A stretch of 5,960 nt of DNA from Oscillospiraceae bacterium (GTDB taxonomy: Bacteria; Bacillota; Clostridia; Oscillospirales; Oscillospiraceae). Below, piece after piece: positions 1-5,928 of the stretch (positions within the stretch are counted from its first letter, which is position 1; every line of letters begins with the position of its first letter). The stretch spans positions 1 to 5,960 of the forward strand of contig JAHHRT010000085.1 in assembly GCA_020025615.1 (NCBI GenBank), written 5' to 3'. Below the pieces are notes generated by a model. The model was not told the origin of the DNA, did not search any database, and was given only the letters and a program-made list of their open reading frames with translations. The position numbers were made by a program, and so were the translations under genes.

Positions 1-825
1 GTTCACCATCATCTTTGCAGGGTCGTGGGGTCTCCAGTTCTGCCACAGCAGAACACCCACCGCAATGACGCAGCTGATGGCTGCCAGCACCTGGCTGACC
101 CGGAACTGGCCCCAGTAAAGGCTGTCCACCCGCAGGCCCTCAATCCAGGCCCGGCCCAGACCGTACCAGGCCGCATAGCCCAGGGCAATCTGACCGTCAT
201 ACTTGCGATGCTTGGACAGGAAATGCAGACCGATGAAGCCCACCAGATTCCACACCGACTCATAGAGGAAGGTGGGGTGGTAGTACTCCGTCACGCCGGT
301 GACGGTGTTGTAAAGGCCCATGCGGAAGAAGCTGTCCGTGGCTGCACCGAAGGCTTCCCGGTTAAAGAAGTTGCCCCAGCGTCCGGCGGTCTGACCAATG
401 AGGAAGCCCAAAGCCACAATGTCCAGCACGGCGGGGATTTTCAGCTTCTTGATTTTGCAGAATACCGCCACGCCGACAATGGCGCCCAGCACACCGCCAT
501 AAATGGCAATGCCGCCGTTCCAGATGTAGAGCACGGAAATGGGGTTGTCTGCGTACTGCTCCCAGGAAAAGGCGCAGTAGTAGGCCCGGGCGCAGAGGAT
601 GGCGAAGGGGGTCACCCACAGCACGCCGTCCATGATGTCGTCTTCCTTGAGGCCGAATTCCTTGCTGCGCTTGCAGGCATAGAACACCGCCGCCAGCAGG
701 CCGCAGGCAATGACCAGTCCGTAGAGGTGGATGGTAAGGGGTCCCAAGCTCCAGGACCGGGGCGGATTCATCTCTAACCCGCCCAGGAATGGAAAGGAAA
801 TGGTTGAATAATTGGCTGGATTCAT
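1..825 (-). CDS. lgt: Prolipoprotein diacylglyceryl transferase Lgt (3' end beyond the window)
   Basis: Lgt is an integral membrane enzyme that moves a diacylglyceryl group from phosphatidylglycerol to the lipobox cysteine of preprolipoproteins. The reading frame is open from ATG at 825 to base 1, giving 275 codons with no stop; the family is usually about 260-300 residues, so little is missing. Visible landmarks are Tyr35 in an LYGL segment (E. coli Tyr26), the signature GRWGNFFNRE at 148-157 with Arg149, Asn152 and Glu157, Gly160, and the C-terminal set Tyr221, Arg225, Glu229 and Arg232 (E. coli Tyr235, Arg239, Glu243, Arg246). Several hydrophobic segments are present, for example 34-50, 105-123 and 246-261. 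The site matching E. coli His103 is Tyr109 in GGIAIYGG. The start is fixed by AAGGAGG at 833-839, 7 nt upstream, and by an ATGA overlap with the ymfH stop. It is the last gene seen in the ymfF-ymfH-lgt unit. The family assignment is secure. Confidence 0.96.
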   Translation of the reverse strand, partial: MNPANYSTISFPFLGGLEMNPPRSWSLGPLTIHLYGLVIACGLLAAVFYACKRSKEFGLKEDDIMDGVLWVTPFAILCARAYYCAFSWEQYADNPISVLYIWNGGIAIYGGVLGAIVGVAVFCKIKKLKIPAVLDIVALGFLIGQTAGRWGNFFNREAFGAATDSFFRMGLYNTVTGVTEYYHPTFLYESVWNLVGFIGLHFLSKHRKYDGQIALGYAAWYGLGRAWIEGLRVDSLYWGQFRVSQVLAAISCVIAVGVLLWQNWRPHDPAKMMVN

Positions 826-2105
826 TTTGTCTCCTCCTTAGGATATACGATAGAAAGACTGCACCGCTCCGGGCATACCGCCTGGGCCAGGAAATCCACA
901 AGCTCCTGGGCCTGGATTTTTCGGTAGACCTCCGGGAATCCGAAGTAGTCAAACTGGGACATATGATAGGCGCACAGCCGGAAGCAGGTGGAATCGAAGC
1001 TGTCCAGCCCCCGAATCCGCCGTCCCAGGGCACTGCGCTTCATGGCAAGGAAGTCATCTTCCGGGATTCCCTCTGCCACAATGCGCTGGCCTTCCCGGAC
1101 AATGGCATCCCGCACGGCTTCCGGGTCCATGCTGTCGCCGGAACACATGAGCATGGCGGCACCGTCGATGGTCTCAAAGCCGCCGCCAAAGGAGGAGTCC
1201 AGAAGGCCCTGCTCGTAGAGCTTTAGATAGAGGGGCGAGGATTCCCCGAACAGAGCCTCGGCAGCCAAATCCGCCACCATCTCCCCCCGGATTGCGGCCT
1301 CTCCGTTTCCCAGGGGCTGGCACTTAAAGGCCATCTGGAAGGTGGGCATTACCACCTCCATCCGGTCCGTCACCAGGGCCTGGCCGGCAGACAGGTCTTC
1401 CTTCCAGGGGCGGAGCTTCTGACCCACAGGCCGCTTTTCCGTGCCCAGCACTTCCCGGGCCAGGTCTGCCACTTCCTCCGGGTCCACATCGCCCAGGACA
1501 CACAGCATCATGTTTCCCGGGGTGTAAAATGCTTTATGGCACACTTCCAGCACCTGGGGCGTGATCTCCCGAATGGTCTCCCGGGTGCCCAGAATCGGCT
1601 CCCGGATCAGGTGCTCCTTGTAAAGGCATCGCATGAGGTTTTCAAATACCCGGGTGTCCGGGGCATCCTCATTCATGCCGATTTCCTGATCGATGATGCC
1701 CCGCTCCTTATCCACACTCTCCTGGGTGAAGTAAGGGGTGGAGACAAACTCCAGCAGCAGCCGCAGGCAGTCCCGGAAGCCCTCGGTACAGCCGAAATAA
1801 TAGGCGGTCATGTCGTAGCTGGTAAAGGCGTTCACCGATGCCCCCAGGTCTGCAAATTCCTGAGACACATCCCGGCCCCCGGGCATATCGAACATCTTGT
1901 GCTCCAGATAGTGGGCCACGCCGTAGGGGGCGTGATAGGTCTTCCCTTCCAGGGTAAAATCCCCATGGATGGAGCCGAAGTCTGTGACAAAATAGGCAAG
2001 CTTCTTGGTAAAGCCCTTTCTGGGCACCACCATCACGGTGAGGCCGTTTTCCAGGGTCTCCCGCCAGACGCCTTCGTCCAGCTCCGGGTAGGAAACATAG
2101 GTCAT
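822..2105 (-). CDS. ymfH: M16-family zinc peptidase, YmfH type (metal-binding subunit)
   Basis: This is a 427-residue soluble M16-fold protein with no signal peptide or membrane segment, so probably cytoplasmic. The inverted zinc motif HYLEH is at residues 65-69 (His65, Glu68, His69). Glu134 and Glu141, in a KERGIIDQE segment, match the paired downstream glutamates of pitrilysins, with Glu141 the likely third zinc ligand. The C-terminal half, around 285-310, lacks the R-x(6)-Y signature of complete M16 enzymes and reads LYLKLYEQGLLDSSF there. It therefore probably pairs with the adjacent ymfF product. In Bacillus subtilis the ymfF-ymfH pair neighbours an enzyme of elongation factor P modification, and databases label such proteins as EF-P modification-associated (often spelled YfmF/YfmH); related pairs also process peptides. 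The exact substrate here is unknown. The start is ambiguous: ATG at 2105 (used here) or GTG at 2108. AAAGGAG at 2116-2122 serves both, at 10 and 7 nt. Its TGA overlaps the lgt ATG. Confidence 0.93.
   Translation of the reverse strand: MTYVSYPELDEGVWRETLENGLTVMVVPRKGFTKKLAYFVTDFGSIHGDFTLEGKTYHAPYGVAHYLEHKMFDMPGGRDVSQEFADLGASVNAFTSYDMTAYYFGCTEGFRDCLRLLLEFVSTPYFTQESVDKERGIIDQEIGMNEDAPDTRVFENLMRCLYKEHLIREPILGTRETIREITPQVLEVCHKAFYTPGNMMLCVLGDVDPEEVADLAREVLGTEKRPVGQKLRPWKEDLSAGQALVTDRMEVVMPTFQMAFKCQPLGNGEAAIRGEMVADLAAEALFGESSPLYLKLYEQGLLDSSFGGGFETIDGAAMLMCSGDSMDPEAVRDAIVREGQRIVAEGIPEDDFLAMKRSALGRRIRGLDSFDSTCFRLCAYHMSQFDYFGFPEVYRKIQAQELVDFLAQAVCPERCSLSIVYPKEETK
826..839 (-). promoter_or_regulatory. 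lgt ribosome binding site
   Basis: Minus-strand AAGGAGG (839 down to 833) stands 7 nt before ATG at 825 and lies within the last codons of ymfH. It supports this start over the in-frame ATG at codon 19, which has no comparable site, and gives lgt its own strong initiation signal despite the ATGA overlap. Confidence 0.85.
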
Positions 2106-3370
2106 CACAGGCTCTCTCCTTTCAGAAAATAGGTGCTGTGGAGGGTCACCGACTGGGCCGCCGCCACCACCTGCTCCCGGGTCACTGCCGCCACGGCGGC
2201 AAGATAGGCTTCCGGGTCCATCCCCAGCCCGCTGAGAACTGCGGTGGAGTAATAGCTTTCAATGGCGCCGGGGGAATCGTTGGTGGCCCGGAGGCTGGAA
2301 TAGAGGGCCTGCTTGGCGGCTTCCAATTCCTGATTCGAAATCTCGCCCTGCTTGCAGATTTCCAGCTGGCGCAGAATCTCCTGCCGGGTCTCCTCTTCTT
2401 TGTCAAAGTCGATGCCCGCAGACACCGTTACAATTCCCTTGGTGCTGTAGTAGCCGGAACCGATGCTGTAGCACAGGGAGCGCTTCTCCCGCACATTCAT
2501 AAACAGCTTGCTGGTCATGCCGGAGCCGTAGATCACGTTAAACACCTGCATGGCGGCAAATTGGGAATCCCGGTTGGTAATGGGCGTGGTAAAGCCCATG
2601 CACAGCTTGCCCTGGGCCACGTCCATGGTCTCCGCCTGGTCGCCGCCGGGGCAGGGCTTGAAGGGGCTCTGGGGCGGCAGGCTCCGGCAGTCCCGCTCCA
2701 TATCCCGGAACATTCCCCGCAGGAGCTGGGCAACCCGGTCCGTCTCCTGACTGCCCACATAGAACAGGTTAATGGGGCTGGTTTTCAGGATCTTCTGCCA
2801 ATGGGCATGGAGGCTCTGGGGGGTGATGGCCTCCACCTGGGACACCTCACCCAGCCGGGGCAGGCCGAAGCTGTCCTCCCGGCACATGGATTTTAGCAGT
2901 CGGCTCATGGCATAAATCTGCTTGTCGTTGCGCTCGGCCTGGATGGTGGAAATCAGGTTTTTCTTCTCTCCCGCCACATAGTCCGGGCTGAATACGCCGT
3001 CTTCCAGCAGCGGGTCCAGCAGCAGTTCCTTCAGGAAGGCAGCCATAGGCTCCATCACCCGGTCCCCGGGCATGGCAAAGCGGTCGTCCATAAAGCCGCA
3101 GTAGAAGCCGGTGGTCTGGTAGTCACCTACCCGGCGGACCTGAGCCCCTACAGAAGCGCCGTAGAGCTCATCTAAACGCCGGGTAATGCTGCGCAAATCC
3201 GGGTGGAGCCGGCTGCCCCGCAGGAGCACCGTGGGGAGCAGGGCATTCATGGCGGCCTCTTCCCCGGTCATAAGCCTTACCATCTGCAAGCTGAGACAGC
3301 CTTGCTTAAAGCGGGGATCCCGGCAGCAGCGCAGGGTGATCCCCGGAAACAACTCTCTTACTTCAATCAT
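2105..3370 (-). CDS. ymfF: M16-family peptidase-like protein, YmfF type (non-metal subunit)
   Basis: This 421-residue M16-fold protein has no signal peptide or membrane segment. The N-terminal region where HxxEH would lie reads LLPTVLLRGS (residues 44-53), so the zinc site is absent. The C-terminal half retains the M16 substrate-binding signature SKLFMNVREKRSLCYSIGSGY around 287-307, with Arg294 and Tyr301 as the likely pair. Known M16B heterodimers split these functions between two subunits, so this is inferred to be the partner of the downstream ymfH product rather than an independent protease. It is the first gene of the minus-strand unit, about 40 nt from the predicted transcription start. 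ATG at 3370 is preceded by GAGGA at 3378-3382 with suitable spacing. Its TGA (2105-2107) overlaps the ymfH start, consistent with coupled translation and equal amounts of the two subunits. The role in EF-P modification is carried over from family naming and is not shown by the sequence. Confidence 0.91.
   Translation of the reverse strand: MIEVRELFPGITLRCCRDPRFKQGCLSLQMVRLMTGEEAAMNALLPTVLLRGSRLHPDLRSITRRLDELYGASVGAQVRRVGDYQTTGFYCGFMDDRFAMPGDRVMEPMAAFLKELLLDPLLEDGVFSPDYVAGEKKNLISTIQAERNDKQIYAMSRLLKSMCREDSFGLPRLGEVSQVEAITPQSLHAHWQKILKTSPINLFYVGSQETDRVAQLLRGMFRDMERDCRSLPPQSPFKPCPGGDQAETMDVAQGKLCMGFTTPITNRDSQFAAMQVFNVIYGSGMTSKLFMNVREKRSLCYSIGSGYYSTKGIVTVSAGIDFDKEEETRQEILRQLEICKQGEISNQELEAAKQALYSSLRATNDSPGAIESYYSTAVLSGLGMDPEAYLAAVAAVTREQVVAAAQSVTLHSTYFLKGESL
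2109..2122 (-). promoter_or_regulatory. ymfH ribosome binding site inside the ymfF end
   Basis: On the minus strand AAAGGAG (2122 down to 2116) is followed by AGAGCCT and then GTGATG. The 7-nt spacing favours GTG at 2108, whereas codon preference favours ATG at 2105 (10 nt). The two starts differ by one residue and lie in the same frame. The site is inside the last codons of ymfF. Confidence 0.75.
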
Positions 3371-3418
3371 TGGTCATTCCTCACTGGATGGTTTCCAAAA
3401 CTTTGTTCACATCGGGTT

Positions 3419-3447
3419 ATTATATACCATTTTCCCCCAAATAGGAA
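3419..3447 (-). promoter_or_regulatory. Predicted sigma-A promoter of ymfF-ymfH-lgt
   Basis: On the minus strand a perfect TATAAT occupies 3424 down to 3419, within TGGTATATAAT. The hexamer 17 bp upstream, TTCCTA (3447 down to 3442), is a weak match to TTGACA. Transcription would begin near 3412, leaving a leader of about 40 nt before the ymfF ATG. The excellent -10 box with a poor -35 box suggests moderate strength or help from an activator. No other good promoter lies in the intergenic gap on this strand. Confidence 0.65.
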
Positions 3448-3456
3448 GTAGGACAC

Positions 3457-3474
3457 AAAAATTTAAGACTTTTT
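3457..3474. promoter_or_regulatory. A-tract/T-tract element between the divergent promoters
   Basis: Five A residues (3457-3461) and five T residues (3470-3474) flank an 8-bp AT-rich centre. The element lies directly upstream of the -35 box of the prmA promoter, where an UP element would contact the RNA polymerase alpha subunits, and about 10 bp from the -35 box of the opposite promoter. It could be an UP element, a regulator site, or simply AT-rich promoter DNA. The sequence alone does not decide. Confidence 0.35.
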
Positions 3475-3477
3475 CGG

Positions 3478-3506
3478 TTGTCATTTCCCTCAGAATGCGG
3501 TACAAT
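3478..3506 (+). promoter_or_regulatory. Strong sigma-A promoter of prmA
   Basis: TTGTCA (3478-3483) and TACAAT (3501-3506) are separated by exactly 17 bp, with one mismatch to consensus in each hexamer. Transcription would start near 3512-3514, giving a leader of roughly 40 nt to the prmA start. AT-rich DNA lies just upstream. The leader is too short for a riboswitch or T-box. Confidence 0.82.
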
Positions 3507-3537
3507 GGGGGATAGATTTTATTATCATGCAGTTTTT

Positions 3538-3543
3538 AGGAGG
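3538..3543 (+). promoter_or_regulatory. prmA ribosome binding site
   Basis: A perfect AGGAGG lies 8 nt before the ATG at 3552. It fixes the prmA start and predicts efficient initiation. Confidence 0.88.
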
Positions 3544-3551
3544 AATCCGCC

Positions 3552-4487
3552 ATGGCTTGGCAGGAAATCACCATCAATACCGCTTCTCAGGAGATTGAAG
3601 CTGTCTCCGGTGCGCTCACCGCCCGGGGATTTTCCGACCTGGTCATTGAAGACCAGCAGGAGTTTGAAACCTTCCTGGATGAGAACCGGGCCTATTGGGA
3701 CTATATCGATGAGTCCCTGCAAAAAAAGCTTCAGGGACTCTCCCAGATTAAGCTTTACCTGGAGGACACCGATACCCAGTCCCTGACCCGTCTTCAGGAC
3801 GTGGTGGCAGAACTGGGCCTTACTATGACCGTATCTGTCATGCCCGAAACCAACTGGGAGGAAAGCTGGAAGGACAACTATCCCCCCCAGCCCGTGGGAA
3901 AGAACCTCATTGTGCTCCCCTATTGGCTTTCTGACAGCGACAACAGCGGCCGTCTTCCGGTGATTCTGGACCCCGGCCTCACCTTCGGCACCGGTGCCCA
4001 CCCCTCTACCCAGATGGTCATGGAGTTTATGGAGGACCTGGTGAAGCCGGGCTTCCACTGCCTGGACCTGGGCAGCGGCAGCGGTATTCTCTCCATTGCC
4101 GCCCTGCGTCTGGGCGCAGAAAGCGCCGTGGGCGTGGACATTGACCCCAAGGCCGAGGATATCGCCCGGGAAAACGCCCAGTACAACGGCTTTTCCGCAC
4201 CTCAGTTCCAGGCCATGACCGGAAATGTCACCGAGGACAAGTCCCTCATGGATTTCCTGTCTCAGAAGGAATACGACCTGGTGCTGGTAAACATCGTTGC
4301 CGATGTGATCATCGGCCTGGCCCCGGTGCTGCCCCATTTTCTCACGAAGAAGAGCACCCTGCTGTGCTCCGGAATTCTGGACACCAGACTTCCCGATGTA
4401 GAGAAGGCTTTGACCGCCGCCGGGCTCACCATTACCGCCGTCCATGCCAAGGAGGACTGGCGCAGTGTCATGGCAGTACTTGCCTGA
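3552..4487 (+). CDS. prmA: Ribosomal protein L11 methyltransferase PrmA
   Basis: PrmA is a cytoplasmic S-adenosylmethionine-dependent enzyme that methylates lysine side chains and the N-terminal amino group of ribosomal protein L11. The protein has 311 residues, normal for the family. Residues 1 to about 110 form the L11-recognition region typical of PrmA, ending in NWEESWKDNYPP (101-112). The catalytic domain begins with the PrmA hallmark DPGLTFGTGAHPST (140-153). Next come the SAM-binding loop LDLGSGSGILS (171-181), the acidic motif VGVDIDP (193-199) and the NIVAD motif (247-251) in the place of the family's N-I/L-x-A sequence. In Bacillus, rsmE follows prmA; here the next gene is instead an unrelated membrane protein. 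It is the first gene of its transcription unit, with its own strong promoter and ribosome binding site. Confidence 0.96.
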   Translation: MAWQEITINTASQEIEAVSGALTARGFSDLVIEDQQEFETFLDENRAYWDYIDESLQKKLQGLSQIKLYLEDTDTQSLTRLQDVVAELGLTMTVSVMPETNWEESWKDNYPPQPVGKNLIVLPYWLSDSDNSGRLPVILDPGLTFGTGAHPSTQMVMEFMEDLVKPGFHCLDLGSGSGILSIAALRLGAESAVGVDIDPKAEDIARENAQYNGFSAPQFQAMTGNVTEDKSLMDFLSQKEYDLVLVNIVADVIIGLAPVLPHFLTKKSTLLCSGILDTRLPDVEKALTAAGLTITAVHAKEDWRSVMAVLA

Positions 4488-4518
4488 CCGTTATTTCTGT
4501 GAAACAAAAGGAGCTACC

Positions 4519-5706
4519 ATGAATATACCCTATCGCACCCAGCGAAAACTCAAACGCACAGGTCTGGTGCTGCTGATTCTGGCCATGATCTCCGTGATCG
4601 TCTGGTTTTGCAGCGTGATTTTTCTGGAACGTTACATCGTGTACACCCGGGACGGGGCGTACCTGGACTTTTCCGTGTCCCCGCAGCAGATGACGGGAGA
4701 AATTGCACAGCCCCCTGTCGGCAAGGAAAACGTCTCCATCTACTTTAACGAAGGCGCCAACGCCCTCAACTCCAACGCCGTGCTCACCAAGCTGGACGGC
4801 TACTACATTGACTCTGAGGCCCTCACCAAGGACAGTGCCGCCATCTGGGAGCAAATCAAGATTCTGCCCCAGGGCACCCCGGTGATGATCGAGCTGAAAC
4901 CCGGTCGGGGCACCTTCTACTATAAGTCCACCCTTACCAACGCCACCCTGGCCCAGACCGTCAGTGTGGACGCAGTGGACGAGCTGGTGAAGGAGCTCAA
5001 CAAAAAGGGCTTCTACACCATCGCACAGATTTCCGCCTTCCGGGACTACACCTTCGGCCTTGCCAACGTGTCTTCCGGTATTCCCGTGGCAGGAAAGCAG
5101 TTCCTGTGGATGGACCCCGGCGGATGCTACTGGCTGAAGCCCGATGACCCGGCTGTCCAGGCCTGGATCATCTCCATTGTGAAGGAGCTGAAAGAAATCG
5201 GCTTTGACGAAGTGGTGCTTTCCAACTTCTCCTATCCCGACACAGACAAGGCGACCATTCCGGAGAACAAGGACGAAATTCTGACGCAGACTGCCGAAAA
5301 GCTTCTCACGGAGCTGGGCGGCGATACCTTCACCCTGTCCTTTGGTGTCAGCAACTCCACCTTTACCCTGCCCGACGGGCGGTGCCGTATGTATCTGGAG
5401 AATATCAGCGCCCAGGCCGTCGGTGCCCAGCTGGCCCAGACCAAGGTGCCGGACCCCAGCGTCAGGCTGGTATTTGTGGCAAAAACCAACGACACCCGCT
5501 ATGAGCAGAGCAGTGTTCTCCGTCCCATCGGCGCGGCACAGGTTCTGGAAGCTCAGAAGGCGGACAAGGCCACTGCCAAGGACCTGGCTGTGAAGCGGAA
5601 GGCAGAAAAGGAAGCCGCCGAACGTGCAAACAGCCAGACGCCCACCCAGGATACCACCCCCACCGGCGAGACCACCGTTCCCACCGAAACCACTCAGGAA
5701 CCCTAA
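4519..5706 (+). CDS. Membrane-anchored putative glycoside hydrolase (DUF4015-like)
   Basis: The 395-residue protein starts with a basic cytoplasmic tail (Arg6, Arg9, Lys10, Lys12, Arg13) and one membrane segment at about 15-36, so the rest should lie outside the cell. The middle, about 90-340, resembles the DUF4015 putative glycoside hydrolase domain, a TIM-barrel-like family of unproven activity: GYYIDSEAL (94-102), IAQISAFRDYTFG (168-180), WMDPGGCYWLKPDDPAVQAW (197-216) and the strand GFDEVVLSNFSYPDTD (228-243). Relatives often have FDY or a similar acid-containing sequence where this protein has LSNF (234-237), so activity is uncertain. Residues 344-371 are Lys/Ala/Glu-rich and probably helical; 372-395 form a Thr/Pro tail that may be a flexible or wall-spanning segment. 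AAAGGAG at 4507-4513 supports ATG 4519; the in-frame ATG at 4444 lies inside prmA and lacks support. The 31-bp gap to prmA implies co-transcription. Substrate unknown. Confidence 0.8.
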   Translation: MNIPYRTQRKLKRTGLVLLILAMISVIVWFCSVIFLERYIVYTRDGAYLDFSVSPQQMTGEIAQPPVGKENVSIYFNEGANALNSNAVLTKLDGYYIDSEALTKDSAAIWEQIKILPQGTPVMIELKPGRGTFYYKSTLTNATLAQTVSVDAVDELVKELNKKGFYTIAQISAFRDYTFGLANVSSGIPVAGKQFLWMDPGGCYWLKPDDPAVQAWIISIVKELKEIGFDEVVLSNFSYPDTDKATIPENKDEILTQTAEKLLTELGGDTFTLSFGVSNSTFTLPDGRCRMYLENISAQAVGAQLAQTKVPDPSVRLVFVAKTNDTRYEQSSVLRPIGAAQVLEAQKADKATAKDLAVKRKAEKEAAERANSQTPTQDTTPTGETTVPTETTQEP

Positions 5707-5778
5707 GCCCGCAGTGCGGGCAGCCAATACGTGCCCGGTGCGGCGATATTCGCTACTGCCCTTCGCCGCTCGGTGTCG
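5707..5778 (+). repeat. Structured 72-bp repeat, copy A
   Basis: The unit begins on the first base after the TAA stop. It consists of a hairpin (GCCCGC, loop AGT, GCGGGC; 5707-5721), a 2-nt spacer, and a 55-bp body starting CCAATACGTGC and containing TGCCCTTCGCCGCTCGGT at 5757-5774. The body matches copy B at 44 of 55 positions with no gaps. Strand is arbitrary and given as the direction of the upstream gene. I do not recognise the family, and no credible gene covers it. Confidence 0.75.
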
Positions 5779-5786
5779 GCGGCAGT
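5755..5786 (+). other. Nested hairpin inside and after repeat copy A
   Basis: ACTGCC (5755-5760) can pair with GGCAGT (5781-5786). Inside, GCCG (5765-5768) pairs with CGGC (5777-5780), leaving a CTTC bulge and an 8-nt loop. The pairing is exact by eye but has no counterpart at copy B, so it may be incidental to GC-rich sequence. Confidence 0.4.
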
Positions 5787-5830
5787 GCCCGCTCCCTCTG
5801 CGTGCGCAAGTTGGTAGGTAATCGTTACTT

Positions 5831-5860
5831 CCCTGACCCGCTCGGGTCGGCAGGGCCGAC
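5831..5860 (+). other. Two mutually exclusive hairpins before and within repeat copy B
   Basis: CCCTG (5831-5835) pairs with CAGGG (5851-5855), stacked on ACCC (5836-5839) with GGGT (5844-5847) and leaving a 3-nt bulge. The same bases are needed for the copy B hairpin, GTCGGC (5846-5851) with GCCGAC (5855-5860). Only one can form at a time. Whether this matters in RNA is unknown. Confidence 0.4.
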
Positions 5861-5917
5861 GACCAATACGTGCACAGTGCGGTAGAAATCGTTTTTGCCC
5901 TTCGCCGCTCGGTATCG
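5846..5917 (+). repeat. Structured 72-bp repeat, copy B
   Basis: This copy has the same layout as copy A, 139 bp downstream: hairpin GTCGGC, loop AGG, GCCGAC (5846-5860), a 2-nt spacer, then the 55-bp body starting CCAATACGTGC and containing TGCCCTTCGCCGCTCGGT (5896-5913). Two stem pairs differ from copy A yet remain complementary. The unit ends about 11 bp before the terminator hairpin. Confidence 0.75.
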
Positions 5918-5928
5918 TTATATTTACA

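Noticed and set aside
25..777. 250-codon plus-strand open frame opposite lgt, and similar frames at 1536-2132 and 2138-2896
   Set aside because: These lie opposite genes with clear family motifs, and their translations show no domain or plausible initiation site.
362..1033. Minus-strand 223-codon frame spanning the ymfH end and lgt
   Set aside because: It is out of frame with both genes. The lgt frame starting at 825 carries all the conserved Lgt residues.
3186..3515. Plus-strand frames across the ymfF start and intergenic promoter region
   Set aside because: They run through ymfF in antisense and through two promoter sites, with no coding features of their own.
3507..3551. Riboswitch or leader-peptide attenuator upstream of prmA
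   Set aside because: The predicted leader is only about 40 nt and shows no stable hairpin or terminator.
3525..4445. 306-codon open frame antisense to prmA
   Set aside because: It is a composition-driven shadow of prmA, whose SAM-binding motifs are unmistakable on the plus strand.
4468..5727. Long open frame (419 codons) on the minus strand opposite the DUF4015-like gene
   Set aside because: The predicted protein is Gly/His/Val-rich without recognisable domains. It mirrors a real gene with strong third-position G/C bias, and no suitable ribosome binding site or promoter was seen.
5624..5821. 65-codon frame running from the end of the membrane protein gene into the repeats
   Set aside because: The translation is low-complexity Pro/Arg sequence produced by a frame shift of the Thr/Pro tail. 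There is no ribosome binding site.
5707..5917. CRISPR array or insertion sequence
   Set aside because: There are only two diverged copies 139 bp apart, and the intervening sequence is not spacer-like. No transposase, terminal inverted repeats or target-site duplication are seen.
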